Positions 17,077 through 26,078 of a stretch of 64,000 nucleotides of DNA are shown here, piece after piece. The notes under the pieces were generated by a model. It made no database searches and was not told the origin of the DNA. It saw nothing but the letters and a program-made list of their open reading frames with translations. Positions within the stretch are counted from its first letter, which is position 1; the number at the start of each line of letters is the position of its first letter. Location: positions 2,666,001 to 2,730,000 of the forward strand of contig OY970315.1 in NCBI GenBank assembly GCA_963716525.1, read 5' to 3'. Origin of the DNA: JBBREP01 sp963716525. GTDB taxonomy: Bacteria > Actinomycetota > Acidimicrobiia > IMCC26256 > PALSA-610. The position numbers were made by a program, and so were the translations under genes.

Positions 17077-18525
17077 ATGCGTGATATCGACTCGACCTGC
17101 ATCGTCTGGGACCCTGCGGCACCACGTCCGACAGCGGCGACGATCGTCGTCGATCGCGAGGACGGAATCTCGCTTGACGTCATCGGCTCGCTCGATCCGA
17201 ACTGGTCAGACGCATGGTTGTGGAGGGAGCCCAGCGAGGACGAGCTGCAAGCAGTCGCAAATGCTCAGGTCGTAGACGAAGAAGAGAGTGCTGAGACCTT
17301 CGACGTTCTGCACGGCGTTTTGCAAAGCGGCGAGGTCACTTTGCTGCAGGTCGTCCGCATGGCTCGAGCCGACGCCATGCCGGGTCACACGCGTGAACAC
17401 TTCCGCGCGTCGTACTGTGTGCGCGGGGCCCACCTCGCTGATGGACTCGACACGCTCGTGCAGTCGGTGTCGATCTGCTTCGATGTTCTGGGCGACTGGT
17501 GGAGTACGAGTCAGGACGCATATCGATGGCCAGGCGGCGACCGCCCAGGTGCCGACGGGGTGCTCACTCTTAGTCGAGCGGTGCCGCCCACGCTCGAAGC
17601 GCGACTCGGATCTGGTGACGTTGTACGTCTGAACCCTGGGGTGCGTTGGCATAGCGGACCGCACGACTACACGCTCACACTCCGGCCGGTTTTCGAGGTT
17701 GTCTATGCACAGCCGACTGCGTTGAAGAATTGCCTCAATGTGATTCAGCCGTTCCGCTGGCTTCTCTCGCTAGCAACGCGGCGCGCGGCGCGGTTAATCA
17801 ACCTTCGTGCGGTTGACGCAGCTGATCCTCGCGTCGGGTTCGACGTGTTCTTCCCTTCGACCGAGCCGCCGAACACCTCGACTGGCTCTGCGTTCATCCA
17901 CCCATTCGAGATGTCGCTGTCCCTCTCGGACCTCGACTTCTCAAGTGTCATCCCACGATGGTTCGAGCTGTCTGAGGATCTTCGCGTGCCGATGGCGTTG
18001 ATGTTCGCTAACTGGTTCTCGACAGGTTTCATGGAGAACCGATTAGTGAACGTCACCGCTTCAGCCGAGTCGCTCGGCAATCTCCTATATCCATCCGAGC
18101 GAACGCCGCTCAGCAAGAGGCCTGACGCGGTGCGCGCGTTCATCGAGGCCTGGCCCGAAGGCGAGAGAGATCTCTTGCGCAGCCGCTTGAATCAATACAT
18201 CAACGACCCGAGCCTTCGGGAGCGGTTGCAACGTCTGGCGGCCGAGGCTGGGACGGCGTTCACGCTTGTGGTGACCGACATCGACGACTGGGCTGGGCGC
18301 GTCGTTCGCGCACGAAACGACATCGCGCATGGCAAGAGCCTGGACAACAAGGGACCACAGCTGCGCGCCTTGGCCGACAGCCTTGAGCACCTAGTCGAAG
18401 TGCACCTGCTGATGCAGTTGGGTCTCGACGAAGCGACAGTCACTTCGAGGTTGCGCGACACGCCGCGCACCAAGACCGCCGCCGACCTTGTGACGCGGTA
18501 CCTCGCTCACGAAGCGAGTTCGTAG
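17077..18525 (+). CDS. ApeA-like HEPN-domain protein, intact
   Basis: This 482-residue protein has an N-terminal domain of the ApeA type: strands around ATIVVDREDGISLDVIGSL, then a beta-rich middle (DYTLTLRPVFEVVY). A helical C-terminal HEPN domain follows (WLLSLATRRAARLINL, LMFANWFSTGFMENRLVNV, RLQRLAAEAGTAF) with the catalytic-type motif RNDIAH (R-x4-H). HEPN proteins of this family are RNases, and ApeA is a known single-gene anti-phage system (established for the family). Its setting next to IS elements, a nuclease-like protein and a second HEPN gene fits a defence island. It converges on the gene at 18529 with a 3-base gap. It could instead act on host RNA as a stress RNase. Confidence 0.8.
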   Translation: MRDIDSTCIVWDPAAPRPTAATIVVDREDGISLDVIGSLDPNWSDAWLWREPSEDELQAVANAQVVDEEESAETFDVLHGVLQSGEVTLLQVVRMARADAMPGHTREHFRASYCVRGAHLADGLDTLVQSVSICFDVLGDWWSTSQDAYRWPGGDRPGADGVLTLSRAVPPTLEARLGSGDVVRLNPGVRWHSGPHDYTLTLRPVFEVVYAQPTALKNCLNVIQPFRWLLSLATRRAARLINLRAVDAADPRVGFDVFFPSTEPPNTSTGSAFIHPFEMSLSLSDLDFSSVIPRWFELSEDLRVPMALMFANWFSTGFMENRLVNVTASAESLGNLLYPSERTPLSKRPDAVRAFIEAWPEGERDLLRSRLNQYINDPSLRERLQRLAAEAGTAFTLVVTDIDDWAGRVVRARNDIAHGKSLDNKGPQLRALADSLEHLVEVHLLMQLGLDEATVTSRLRDTPRTKTAADLVTRYLAHEASS

Positions 18526-18528
18526 CGA

Positions 18529-19923
18529 CTACGCCCAGGCCGTCTGTTCGTTGGCGAACACGACAATCGGACTGAGCGGAACGTCAGGCCGGTCAAGCAC
18601 CTCATCCACGGCTGCCAGGAACACTGGCACCGCGACGAGCTCACCGAGAAGCTGCCCGACGATTCCTGAGTGACAGGCCATCGCCCGGTCGCCGCGGCTC
18701 AGCCGAAGGAATCGCTGCCCGGCATCCAGCTGGCCGTTCTGCGGCGGTAGCAAGATTTCGCCTGACATTCCGAACTCTGCGGCGTGACCACACAGCTTGT
18801 CGAGCGACATGATCACCTCGGCGACAACGAAATCACAGGTCAAGTCAGCGCAATGCGCTGGCTCGAACGGATAGATAGCCCATGGCACTTGGGTTGGAAC
18901 CCGCGCAGCCCAGTCGACACTCTTCATCGTAAGGTGATGTTTGTCCGTCGTGATGTCCGCGCGACGGAGCACGGTTGCGCGCTTGCGTTCCATGATGCGC
19001 AGCCACTCATCGCGATCCGCATACCGATCAGAGCTGGCAATGACCAGAATGTTGGCGACGGTCAAGGCTCGCCCTCCCGGCACCTTCATCCCGGCGACGC
19101 CATCGCGTGCCGCGATTGCCAGCCCGTCACCTAGGTGCTTCAACTCGGTCGCGTAATCGATGTCGACGACAACAAGCTGGTTATCCGTCCCCGGAAGTGG
19201 GCTCCCTTGGTTCACAGCGTCCACGGCGGCGCTCATCCGTTCGCGCTGTTGAGTGTTCGAGCGTTTGGTCGTCTTGACCTCACGCAACATGCGACCACCA
19301 TCAGCCAGGAACTCGGTAAGGTCGCCGATGCGCAGGCACGCCGTGAGATCGTGCAGCAGCGCGAAGTGCCCATGCTCGCGCCACAGTTCCTCGACTGCAC
19401 CGAGCTCAGCCGGCAACCCCTTCTTGCCGGCCATCGGACCCGGAGAGTCGTTACGCGACAGCGCCGTGATGTAGCGCCGGTCGTATCCCGACACACGCCA
19501 CGCGAGCGCATCGCCGACCGATCGCAGCTGACGGATGATCCGCTCGAACGTGAGATCCTCGAGACGCCAATGGTCCGCGTCGGACGGGTCGCGGCCCTCT
19601 GGGAGTTCCGGCGCATCGGGCTGCAGCGTGCCGCCCTTCCGGAGCCTTGTGTGAGCGCGGCGCACGGCTGCGCGATGAAGCTCGCATTCGTGCACGTGTT
19701 GGAAGAGCAGCCGCTGGTAGTCGTTGTAGTCAGCAGCGTCCTCGCAGCAACGTAAGTCGCGAATTAGGTCGCTGATGACACGCCGGGCGTAAAGCTGCGC
19801 AGGGTGCCGCATCACGGCGTCCATGTCCTGCATGGTGTAGTCGGCGAGTTGCGCAGGTATGGGTCGAGCGTAGGGGGCCGGGCGCGCATCGCGACCGCGA
19901 ACCGCAATTGCCGTCGTAGCCAA
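18529..19923 (-). CDS. Hypothetical protein with DxExK nuclease-like motif
   Basis: A 464-residue soluble protein of no family I recognise. Near residues 198-217 it has IGDLTEFLADGGRMLREVKT: an Asp, a glycine turn and E-x-K on the next strand, the pattern of PD-(D/E)XK nucleases. The sequence after it (TTKRSNTQQRERMSAAVDAV) is helical, as in those folds. The C-terminal half is alpha/beta without clear motifs. TTG 19923 is the longest start, and a later one such as the Met in YTMQDMDAV is possible. It lies between a HEPN gene and an IS1380 element whose left end is only about 25 bases upstream, so its promoter may have been displaced. Defence-island membership is inferred. Confidence 0.7.
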   Translation of the reverse strand: MATTAIAVRGRDARPAPYARPIPAQLADYTMQDMDAVMRHPAQLYARRVISDLIRDLRCCEDAADYNDYQRLLFQHVHECELHRAAVRRAHTRLRKGGTLQPDAPELPEGRDPSDADHWRLEDLTFERIIRQLRSVGDALAWRVSGYDRRYITALSRNDSPGPMAGKKGLPAELGAVEELWREHGHFALLHDLTACLRIGDLTEFLADGGRMLREVKTTKRSNTQQRERMSAAVDAVNQGSPLPGTDNQLVVVDIDYATELKHLGDGLAIAARDGVAGMKVPGGRALTVANILVIASSDRYADRDEWLRIMERKRATVLRRADITTDKHHLTMKSVDWAARVPTQVPWAIYPFEPAHCADLTCDFVVAEVIMSLDKLCGHAAEFGMSGEILLPPQNGQLDAGQRFLRLSRGDRAMACHSGIVGQLLGELVAVPVFLAAVDEVLDRPDVPLSPIVVFANEQTAWA

Positions 19924-19949
19924 GCGCAGCGTGTGGCACCCTTGTTTAG

Positions 19950-21597
19950 CCCCAACTGTTCATGAGAGTTCGTGAGCGTGTGGGTCGGCCATTTTGTGGG
20001 TTCGGGCGGCGGTATTGGGTGGTCTTGGGGTGCGCGTCGTCGCTCGTGGTGGCGGGGTGTCGGTGATCGGTGGTGTTGCGGCTGTGTCGCGGCGTGCGTG
20101 GTCAAGGCCCCGCGGACGTTTCCGCGGAGACGTCTCGGGTGGCTGCGGGCTCAGGTGATGAGCGCGATGCGCTTGTAGGCGCGGGTGAGGAGTTGGGCGC
20201 TGGGCCAGTCGTCGCGGATGCGCACGATGTGTTGTCGGGCTCTGCGCACGATCCGGCCGGGTGTGTGCCAGAGCTGCCAGCGCAGCGTCTTGGGGCGTGC
20301 GGTCTTGAGTGGCCCGTCGAGGGTTTCGGTCTGGAACCAGCAGACGAGGTCCGCGGCGTACGCGACGACTGCGAGTCGGGCTCGGTTGGCGTCGGCGTCG
20401 CTGAACGGGAACCGGCAGAGGCCGGAGTCTTTGAGGCGTTGGATGTGGTCTTCGACGTGGGCGTGCGCGCGCATGAACCGGTCGAGTTCGACGGGAGTGC
20501 CGGACTGGTCGGTGTAGTGGCCCCAGTATCGGTAGACCTCGGACGGGAACAGGGTTTGTTGCGCGCCGGGATGCAACGGCTCGCGGCGCACGATCAGTCG
20601 TGTCCCGGTCGGCCAGCCGTCGAGGTCGGCGAGGTCGGTGATCTCGGCGACGGCTGCGCCGGGCCGCAGGTCGCCGTCTTGTCTGAGCGCTGGTTGCCAT
20701 CGGTTGTCGTCGAAACGGATGCGTGCGATCGCGTTGTGGATGCTGTTGTTTTGGCGGGCTGCGACCGCGAACCCGACGTGACGGGCTCGGCAACCATCCA
20801 CGAATCCGTGCGTGCAGCCGGCACTGTCCGCACGCACGATCAGCTTGCGTTCGACGAGCCCACCAGGATCGCTGTCACGATGTCCGGCGCGTACGCGTTC
20901 GGGGAGCTGACCGATCGCGTGATCGAGCACGGTCAGGTGATCGGCGATGGAGTTCGCGCCGGCGTTGCCGGGCCGCAACAAGGCGGCGACGCATTCGCCG
21001 GTGCCGTCCACGAACGCGAAGAACGGGTGGTATCCGAAGCCGCCCTTGTATGTCGGGCCCGTCTGTTCTTTGTGCTCGGAATGGATCTCGACCAGCGACG
21101 CATCCAAATCGACCACGACCCGCTCATCCGACGCGCTCAGACCATGACGGTCCCATACCCCCGCGCGTACGCCGGCGATTGCTTCCCACAGCCCGGTCAC
21201 GGTCGCCGGGTCGAGTTGGTCACGGAACATGCGGCCGACCGTCGTGTCCGACGGGACCGACCCGAACAGGCCCGGCTGCGCGCGCAGGTACTCGACATCG
21301 GCGATCGCGTCCCCGCCACCCGCGAGGGTGAGCATCGCATGCACCAGGACTTTCCCGCGATCATGCAACCACGGCCGTTCCCCCGACGGGCCCGCGATCC
21401 GTGCCGACAAGGCCCGACCAAGCCCGACCTGGTCCGCGTACACGCCCAGCGCGTGCAGTCCGACATGACCGACCACGCCCGTCGCCGCGGTCTCGATCTT
21501 CACGTTTCGCGTACTGATACCGTTCACTTGTCAAGTGCCCTCTCGTCCGGCGGTCTTGGTTGTCTCGCAACACCAAGAATGCCTTACGAACAGGGCA
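19950..21597 (-). mobile_element. IS1380-family insertion sequence (boundaries approximate)
   Basis: The element carries one transposase on the minus strand. Imperfect terminal inverted repeats are seen: CTGTTCATGAGAGTTC (19956-19971) against CTGTTCGTAAGGCATTC on the other strand (21594-21578). The exact ends and target duplication could not be fixed; allow about 15 bases each side. The 180 non-coding bases from about 19970 to 20150 lie inside the element and show nothing else. It sits just upstream of both the DxExK gene and the second HEPN gene. Confidence 0.75.
20151..21527 (-). CDS. IS1380-family transposase
   Basis: A 458-residue DDE transposase. Typical features are an N-terminal region with ADQVGLGRALSARI and DVEYLRAQPGLFGSVPSDTTVGRMF, the first Asp in VVVDLDASLVEIHSEHKE, the second in KLIVRADSAGCT, and the late helical block RAHAHVEDHIQRLKDSGLCRFPF, which holds the Glu. 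Full length and uninterrupted. GTG start at 21527 lies within the 13-base palindrome CACTTGTCAAGTG. Confidence 0.92.
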   Translation of the reverse strand: MNGISTRNVKIETAATGVVGHVGLHALGVYADQVGLGRALSARIAGPSGERPWLHDRGKVLVHAMLTLAGGGDAIADVEYLRAQPGLFGSVPSDTTVGRMFRDQLDPATVTGLWEAIAGVRAGVWDRHGLSASDERVVVDLDASLVEIHSEHKEQTGPTYKGGFGYHPFFAFVDGTGECVAALLRPGNAGANSIADHLTVLDHAIGQLPERVRAGHRDSDPGGLVERKLIVRADSAGCTHGFVDGCRARHVGFAVAARQNNSIHNAIARIRFDDNRWQPALRQDGDLRPGAAVAEITDLADLDGWPTGTRLIVRREPLHPGAQQTLFPSEVYRYWGHYTDQSGTPVELDRFMRAHAHVEDHIQRLKDSGLCRFPFSDADANRARLAVVAYAADLVCWFQTETLDGPLKTARPKTLRWQLWHTPGRIVRRARQHIVRIRDDWPSAQLLTRAYKRIALIT

Positions 21598-21601
21598 CTT
21601 G
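21532..21601. repeat. Hairpin leader of the IS1380 transposase
   Basis: CAAGTGCCCT (21532-21541) and AGGGCACTTG (21592-21601) are perfect 10-bp inverted arms. Between them TCTTGG (21554-21559) and CCAAGA (21573-21578) make an inner stem. A folded leader upstream of a transposase commonly blocks read-through transcription from outside. Confidence 0.5.
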
Positions 21602-22325
21602 TCGCGCCCAGCAAGTACAAACCCGCAGACACCGACGAATAATCAGGGTTAGTGACAGGCGACGAAGAAGGTGAGGTCGAGGAGCATCAATGCGAGTGGC
21701 GCGTGCGCGACGCGCAGTTCGCCGGCACAGTTCAACTTGCACCGAATCGCCCACCGATTGGCAACCTCTTCGGTCGGCTCGAAGCCCGCGCGCCGGTCAT
21801 GGACTTCCCGCGCCGCAGCTACGAGCCGACTCTGTGGGGGCAACTCCGCAACAACGAAGACATCGCCTTGGTCGACACCACGCTTGAGACATGGTGGCTT
21901 GACCGCACGCACGTCACGGCTCGCGTGGCTGTTGTCGGTCTCGACCTCAGCGCGGACCCATCGCTGCGCTTCTCGCACGTGCGGCTGCAGATTTCAGCAT
22001 TACCAGCAATGATCGGGACATTGCCACTGGCCTCCTACAAACTCCCTGACCCGAACGCCAGTGAGAACCCGTTGGAGGGGGAGTACACAGTCACCGGTAA
22101 TCCGGACGCTGGTCTTGACTGGACATCCGACGCAATGGCGATGTCGGCCGACTATGCGTTGATCGCTGGTGGTTGGGACGGTTTCCGGTTTCACGTCGAT
22201 ACCGTTCCAACGATCGAGCTATCACCAGCATCACCGCTCGACCTGCTCGAATTCTTCGAGGCGTGGGCTACACCGCTGCTGCAGGTTGCGTCGGTGCTGT
22301 CCGGGGGCGGTCAACGAATTACTAA

Positions 22326-23256
22326 GAGGCTGTCGCGTTTGTTTGTCCTGCGCGTTCAGGGTGTGGTGAGTCGTCGTAGGAGGAGGCGGCTGTGGGCGGC
22401 CCAGACGAATCCTTCGGTAACGGCTGGGTCGCGTTCATAGTCGATTTGTAGGCGCCGGTTATTGATGAGCCACGACCAGGTTCGCTCGACGATCCAGCGT
22501 TTGGGCAGGACCTTGAACTCGTGGGCGTGGATCCGGTCGACGACTTCGGCCGATACGTGCCGTGCGCGGCAGTGCCGCAGGAACGTCTGTTTGAAGCCGC
22601 CGTCACACCACAGCTTCGCGAGTCGTCGCGACTTCGGTCGGGCCTCGTCGAAGACGTCGATCCCGCCGGCGTTGTCGCTCGTGCTCGCGGCGACGACGAC
22701 CACCGCGATCAGCAAGCCGAGCGTGTCGACGATTCCGAACACTTTGCGGCCGGAGATCTTCTTGCCGGCGTCAAAGCCTCTGCAATCATTGGTCACTGTC
22801 GATGCGCCGCGCACGCTACGAGCGTCGATGATCGCGGCCGACGGGTCGGCATCGTGGCCTTCGGCCTCGCGCACCAGGCCACGGAGGCGACCACACACCC
22901 GTTCCCACAGCCCGTCGCGTGACCAGGCCAGGTGGTAGCGGTGCACGGTGTTCCAGTTCGGGTACCGGTCGGGCAACGCCCGCCACTGGCAGCCCGTCGC
23001 AGTCACGTAGAGGATCGCGTCGACGATCTGGCGGTGGGTGTGGAGGCGGGGTCGGCCCATCCGCCCCGGCGAGCACGGCGAGTCGAACAGATCGGCGATA
23101 AGCGCCCACTCGTCATCAGCCAAATCGCCGTGAACAGTCCGCCACGTATTCGTTGTCTTCACGATATCAGCATCTATGGAATTGACTATATACCGATCAA
23201 CGACCCGAACAGCAGCAATTCACGCGTCGACCGGCGCGAACTTTCCGAACAGCCTC
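22326..23256 (-). mobile_element. IS5-family insertion sequence, copy 2 (931 bp)
   Basis: Same terminal repeats and length as copy 1, flanked by TAA on both sides (22323-22325 and 23257-23259). The target duplications of the two copies differ (TTA, TAA), so they are independent insertions in the same orientation 7.9 kb apart. Near identity indicates recent transposition. Recombination between them would delete the whole segment with the intact HEPN gene. Confidence 0.93.
22356..23162 (-). CDS. IS5-family transposase, copy 2
   Basis: The protein is identical, residue for residue, to that of copy 1 (268 residues, DDE residues in AAIIDARS, LWCDGGFK and RWIVERTW). It lies antisense to the HEPN gene it interrupts. 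Confidence 0.93.
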   Translation of the reverse strand: MKTTNTWRTVHGDLADDEWALIADLFDSPCSPGRMGRPRLHTHRQIVDAILYVTATGCQWRALPDRYPNWNTVHRYHLAWSRDGLWERVCGRLRGLVREAEGHDADPSAAIIDARSVRGASTVTNDCRGFDAGKKISGRKVFGIVDTLGLLIAVVVVAASTSDNAGGIDVFDEARPKSRRLAKLWCDGGFKQTFLRHCRARHVSAEVVDRIHAHEFKVLPKRWIVERTWSWLINNRRLQIDYERDPAVTEGFVWAAHSRLLLRRLTTP

Positions 23257-24131
23257 TAAGTGCGTCGCCTTGCGCGACGCGCCGACCGAGGTACCGGAGA
23301 GGGCACGACGACGCACCTTTCGAGTGTTCGGTAGCGGACTTGACCAGCACGAGTATCGAGCCGAGCGACCTACACCTGGAAGTCATCGACCGATGGTCGC
23401 CTTCAACGAACTTCCTTACGGCTTGCCTGAGCTTGTAACGCGATGGCGAACGTTGACGCTTCAGTTCCCACAAGCAACCCGCCCGTATCTGAACACGCTG
23501 TTCATGGATCGACTACCGGCTCGTGCCCGACTCCTGTACCTCGCGCAGACGGTCGAGGCGCTTCATCGGGCGACTGAGGACCCTCTGGTCTACGAGGAAC
23601 ACGCGCAGCTACGACGTCGCGTTCTGAAGGCGGCGAAGCAGAGTGGACTCGACAAGGTCATGCGACGATTCCTTCATGAGCGACTTGATCGCCACGGCGG
23701 GCCAACATACAAGGCGCGGCTGACCGAGCTTGTGGAGCAACTGCCATCCGACGTCCGGAGCGTTCGCGGTGTCGAGCTCCTCCCGGCGGCACTTCCTGCG
23801 ATTCGGGATGACCTATCGCATGGCTTGAAGGACTATGAAGCCGAAGATCTCCGCCCGACGATTGATGCCCTCAAACTGCTCGCCGATGCCCACTGGCTGG
23901 CAATGCTCGGACTGCCACCCGAGAACGCGTTGCGGCTACGGGACGAATAGTGATGATGAACGTGTCGTTTAGCGACGCCACGACCTCATGAGGAACATGA
24001 CGGTATGCGCCCAGCGGAACCCTCGGCCCCGTTTCACCATCCCATCACGATGTAGCGCACAGACTTTCGCGTCGTTTAGCCAACGTCTCGGCGTGCGGTA
24101 CCGTGACTGCTGAGCGACGGCGGGACGTGGG

Positions 24132-26069
24132 ATGGAACCGACCGAACAAGACCGAATCCTCGACCACGCGGTCGGCCTGCACGGCCGCATACTCGCCGGG
24201 CCGGGAACCGGTAAGAGCACGACGGTCCTCCGGCTGGCTCAGCGCCTCCTGGCCACGTCGCCGGCGCCCGCCTTGCGAGTGATCACATTCACGCGCGCTG
24301 CTACGTCGGAACTGATAGCGAAGATTCGGGAAGAGGGCGGCGCGACGGTCGAGACGACAACCTTGCACTCGTTCGCGCTCTCGCTGCTGATGCAGAATCC
24401 TGGGGTTTCCGGACTTCCGGAGCCACTCCGCGTGCCCGACGACTGGGAAACACGCACCATCGTCCACCGCCAGCTCGCAGCGTATCTACGGACACAGGGC
24501 TTCACGAAGGTGCGCGTCACGGACATCGCGCAACTCGAACGCGAGATGGCCGCGAGATGGGAGAGCCTCGATCCTGATCTCGTTCTGCTCGCCGATGTTG
24601 ACCCGCGCCTCCGCAACGCGTACATCGCCGCGTGGCGTCGTCACCGAGCAGTGTTCGGCTACTCGTTGTTCGCCGAGATGCCGCTCGGCGCGCACCAAGC
24701 AATCGAAGATCACGGTCGAGAACTCAAGGGCGTCGCCATCGACTTGCTCGTTGTCGACGAATACCAAGATCTCAACCGCTCGGAAATTCAGCTCGCGTTC
24801 GCGCTTGCCGAGTGCGGAACATCGGTCCTCGCTGTCGGTGACGACGACCAGTCGATCTACTCGTGGCGAATGGCGGCGCCCGAAGGCATCCGGTCGTTCC
24901 TCGCGGACATTGCACCTTGTGCCGACTACACGCTCTCGGTGTCGTTTCGCTGTGGCTCGGACATCCTCAGTCACGCACGCGGATTGATCGAAACCACTCC
25001 CGGCAGGCCACAACGGCCACCGCTGAGACCCGGGCCCGACAACCCGACGGGCGAAGTGCAGTACCTGCGATTCGCGAACCAGGACGACGAGCGCCGCGCA
25101 GTGGCCCTTCTCGCTCGACACCTGATCGACGATCACAAATTGAAGCCGAACGAGATCGTCGTTCTATTCCGCGGTGACTCACGCGGCGCGTGGAGCCGCC
25201 CGTTGCGACTCGCACTCGACGAGGCAGGAGTAGCGGCCACGGACGTGGAGGCCGCACTGGAGCCGCTGTCGGACGCGTCAACGCGCGAGCTTCTCGCCGT
25301 CGCGCGGCTGGCCACCAACCGCGAGGACAGCCTTGCGTGGTGCACGCTGATGATGACCGAGCATGGAGTGTCCGAACGCTTCGTCAATGCGCTGATCGAA
25401 GAAGCGCACCAGCGGCGCGTGACCTTCGCGCAGCGGCTTCTCCAGTGCGACACCGATCCGCCGGCTGATGTTCCGCCTGCGACTGTGCGGCGCGCGAACC
25501 GGCGGGTCGCAGAGGTTCAAGCCTTCTTGGATCAACTTCAGCTCGAGCTGGCCGGCGCGGAAGAAGAGGGTTGGGCTCCCTGGCTGCTTGACGCCGCCAA
25601 CGCGCTCGGTATCGATGTTTCTGATGCGTTCGATTCCCTTGCTCGCGAGGTCGGCAGGGTCACGCCACAGGAAACTGGACTCGGCCACTTCTTGAACCAG
25701 TTGGAACCCGTGACGAAGGACCTTGCGTTGCTTGCCGAGGGCGTGAGCATCATGACCATGGCACGGTCGAAGGGGCTCACCTTCCGCGCCGCGATCGTGA
25801 TGGGTGTCGAGGACGGTGTGATCCCCTCGCCGAGGTCTGACAACATCGAGGAAGAGCGTCGTCTCCTGTACGTCGCTATGACTCGCGCACGAGAGTTCCT
25901 GTTCCTGACGATGGCGCAGTTCCGACGTGACCCGACCGCTCACACGGGACGCAGCAATCAAGGTTCTCGAGGTCGAACACCGTTGTTCTACGGTCTCGAC
26001 CTTCAACCGACGAATGGCCCCGCCTACCTCCGGAACCTGCGCCGCGCCCGGTCCACGACGCTCCACTAG
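24132..26069 (+). CDS. UvrD/Rep-like superfamily 1 helicase
   Basis: A 645-residue SF1A helicase. Walker A GPGTGKST is at residues 23-30, motif Ia in VITFTRAAT, Walker B VVDEYQDLN near 207-215, motif III GDDDQSIYSW near 236, motif IV FRCGSD, and motif VI RRLLYVAMTRARE near 576-588. It is somewhat shorter than PcrA/UvrD. Motif II has Tyr (DEYQD) instead of the DEFQD or DEAQD seen in repair helicases, as in several defence-linked relatives. The next gene, a nuclease/vWA fusion, starts nine bases after the stop, so they form an operon. A DNA-processing role in phage defence is inferred from the pairing and the island; an unusual repair helicase is the alternative. Confidence 0.9.
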   Translation: MEPTEQDRILDHAVGLHGRILAGPGTGKSTTVLRLAQRLLATSPAPALRVITFTRAATSELIAKIREEGGATVETTTLHSFALSLLMQNPGVSGLPEPLRVPDDWETRTIVHRQLAAYLRTQGFTKVRVTDIAQLEREMAARWESLDPDLVLLADVDPRLRNAYIAAWRRHRAVFGYSLFAEMPLGAHQAIEDHGRELKGVAIDLLVVDEYQDLNRSEIQLAFALAECGTSVLAVGDDDQSIYSWRMAAPEGIRSFLADIAPCADYTLSVSFRCGSDILSHARGLIETTPGRPQRPPLRPGPDNPTGEVQYLRFANQDDERRAVALLARHLIDDHKLKPNEIVVLFRGDSRGAWSRPLRLALDEAGVAATDVEAALEPLSDASTRELLAVARLATNREDSLAWCTLMMTEHGVSERFVNALIEEAHQRRVTFAQRLLQCDTDPPADVPPATVRRANRRVAEVQAFLDQLQLELAGAEEEGWAPWLLDAANALGIDVSDAFDSLAREVGRVTPQETGLGHFLNQLEPVTKDLALLAEGVSIMTMARSKGLTFRAAIVMGVEDGVIPSPRSDNIEEERRLLYVAMTRAREFLFLTMAQFRRDPTAHTGRSNQGSRGRTPLFYGLDLQPTNGPAYLRNLRRARSTTLH

Positions 26070-26078
26070 GACTCCGTC

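Larger units (their letters stand above)
21652..23950 (+). pseudogene. Second ApeA-like HEPN protein gene, split by IS copy 2
   Basis: The left part (21652-22325) encodes an ApeA-type N-terminal domain (HQCEWRVRDAQFAGTVQL, DTTLETWWLDR, LDLLEFFEAWATPLLQVASVL). The IS (22326-23256) with TAA duplication interrupts it. Removing the IS and one TAA joins 22325 to 23260 in the same frame, giving 1365 bases and a 454-residue protein. The right part holds the helical HEPN domain (YLAQTVEALHRATEDPL, LKAAKQSGLDKVMRRFL) with RDDLSH (R-x4-H) close to the end. It is a distant paralogue of the intact protein at 17077. As it stands it cannot be made in full, although the HEPN part could be translated from an internal start such as 23270 or the ATG at 23393. 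Confidence 0.85.

Noticed and set aside
20070..21674. Plus-strand open frame of 534 residues over the IS1380 element
   Set aside because: It is antisense to a full-length transposase with DDE residues and shows no domain.
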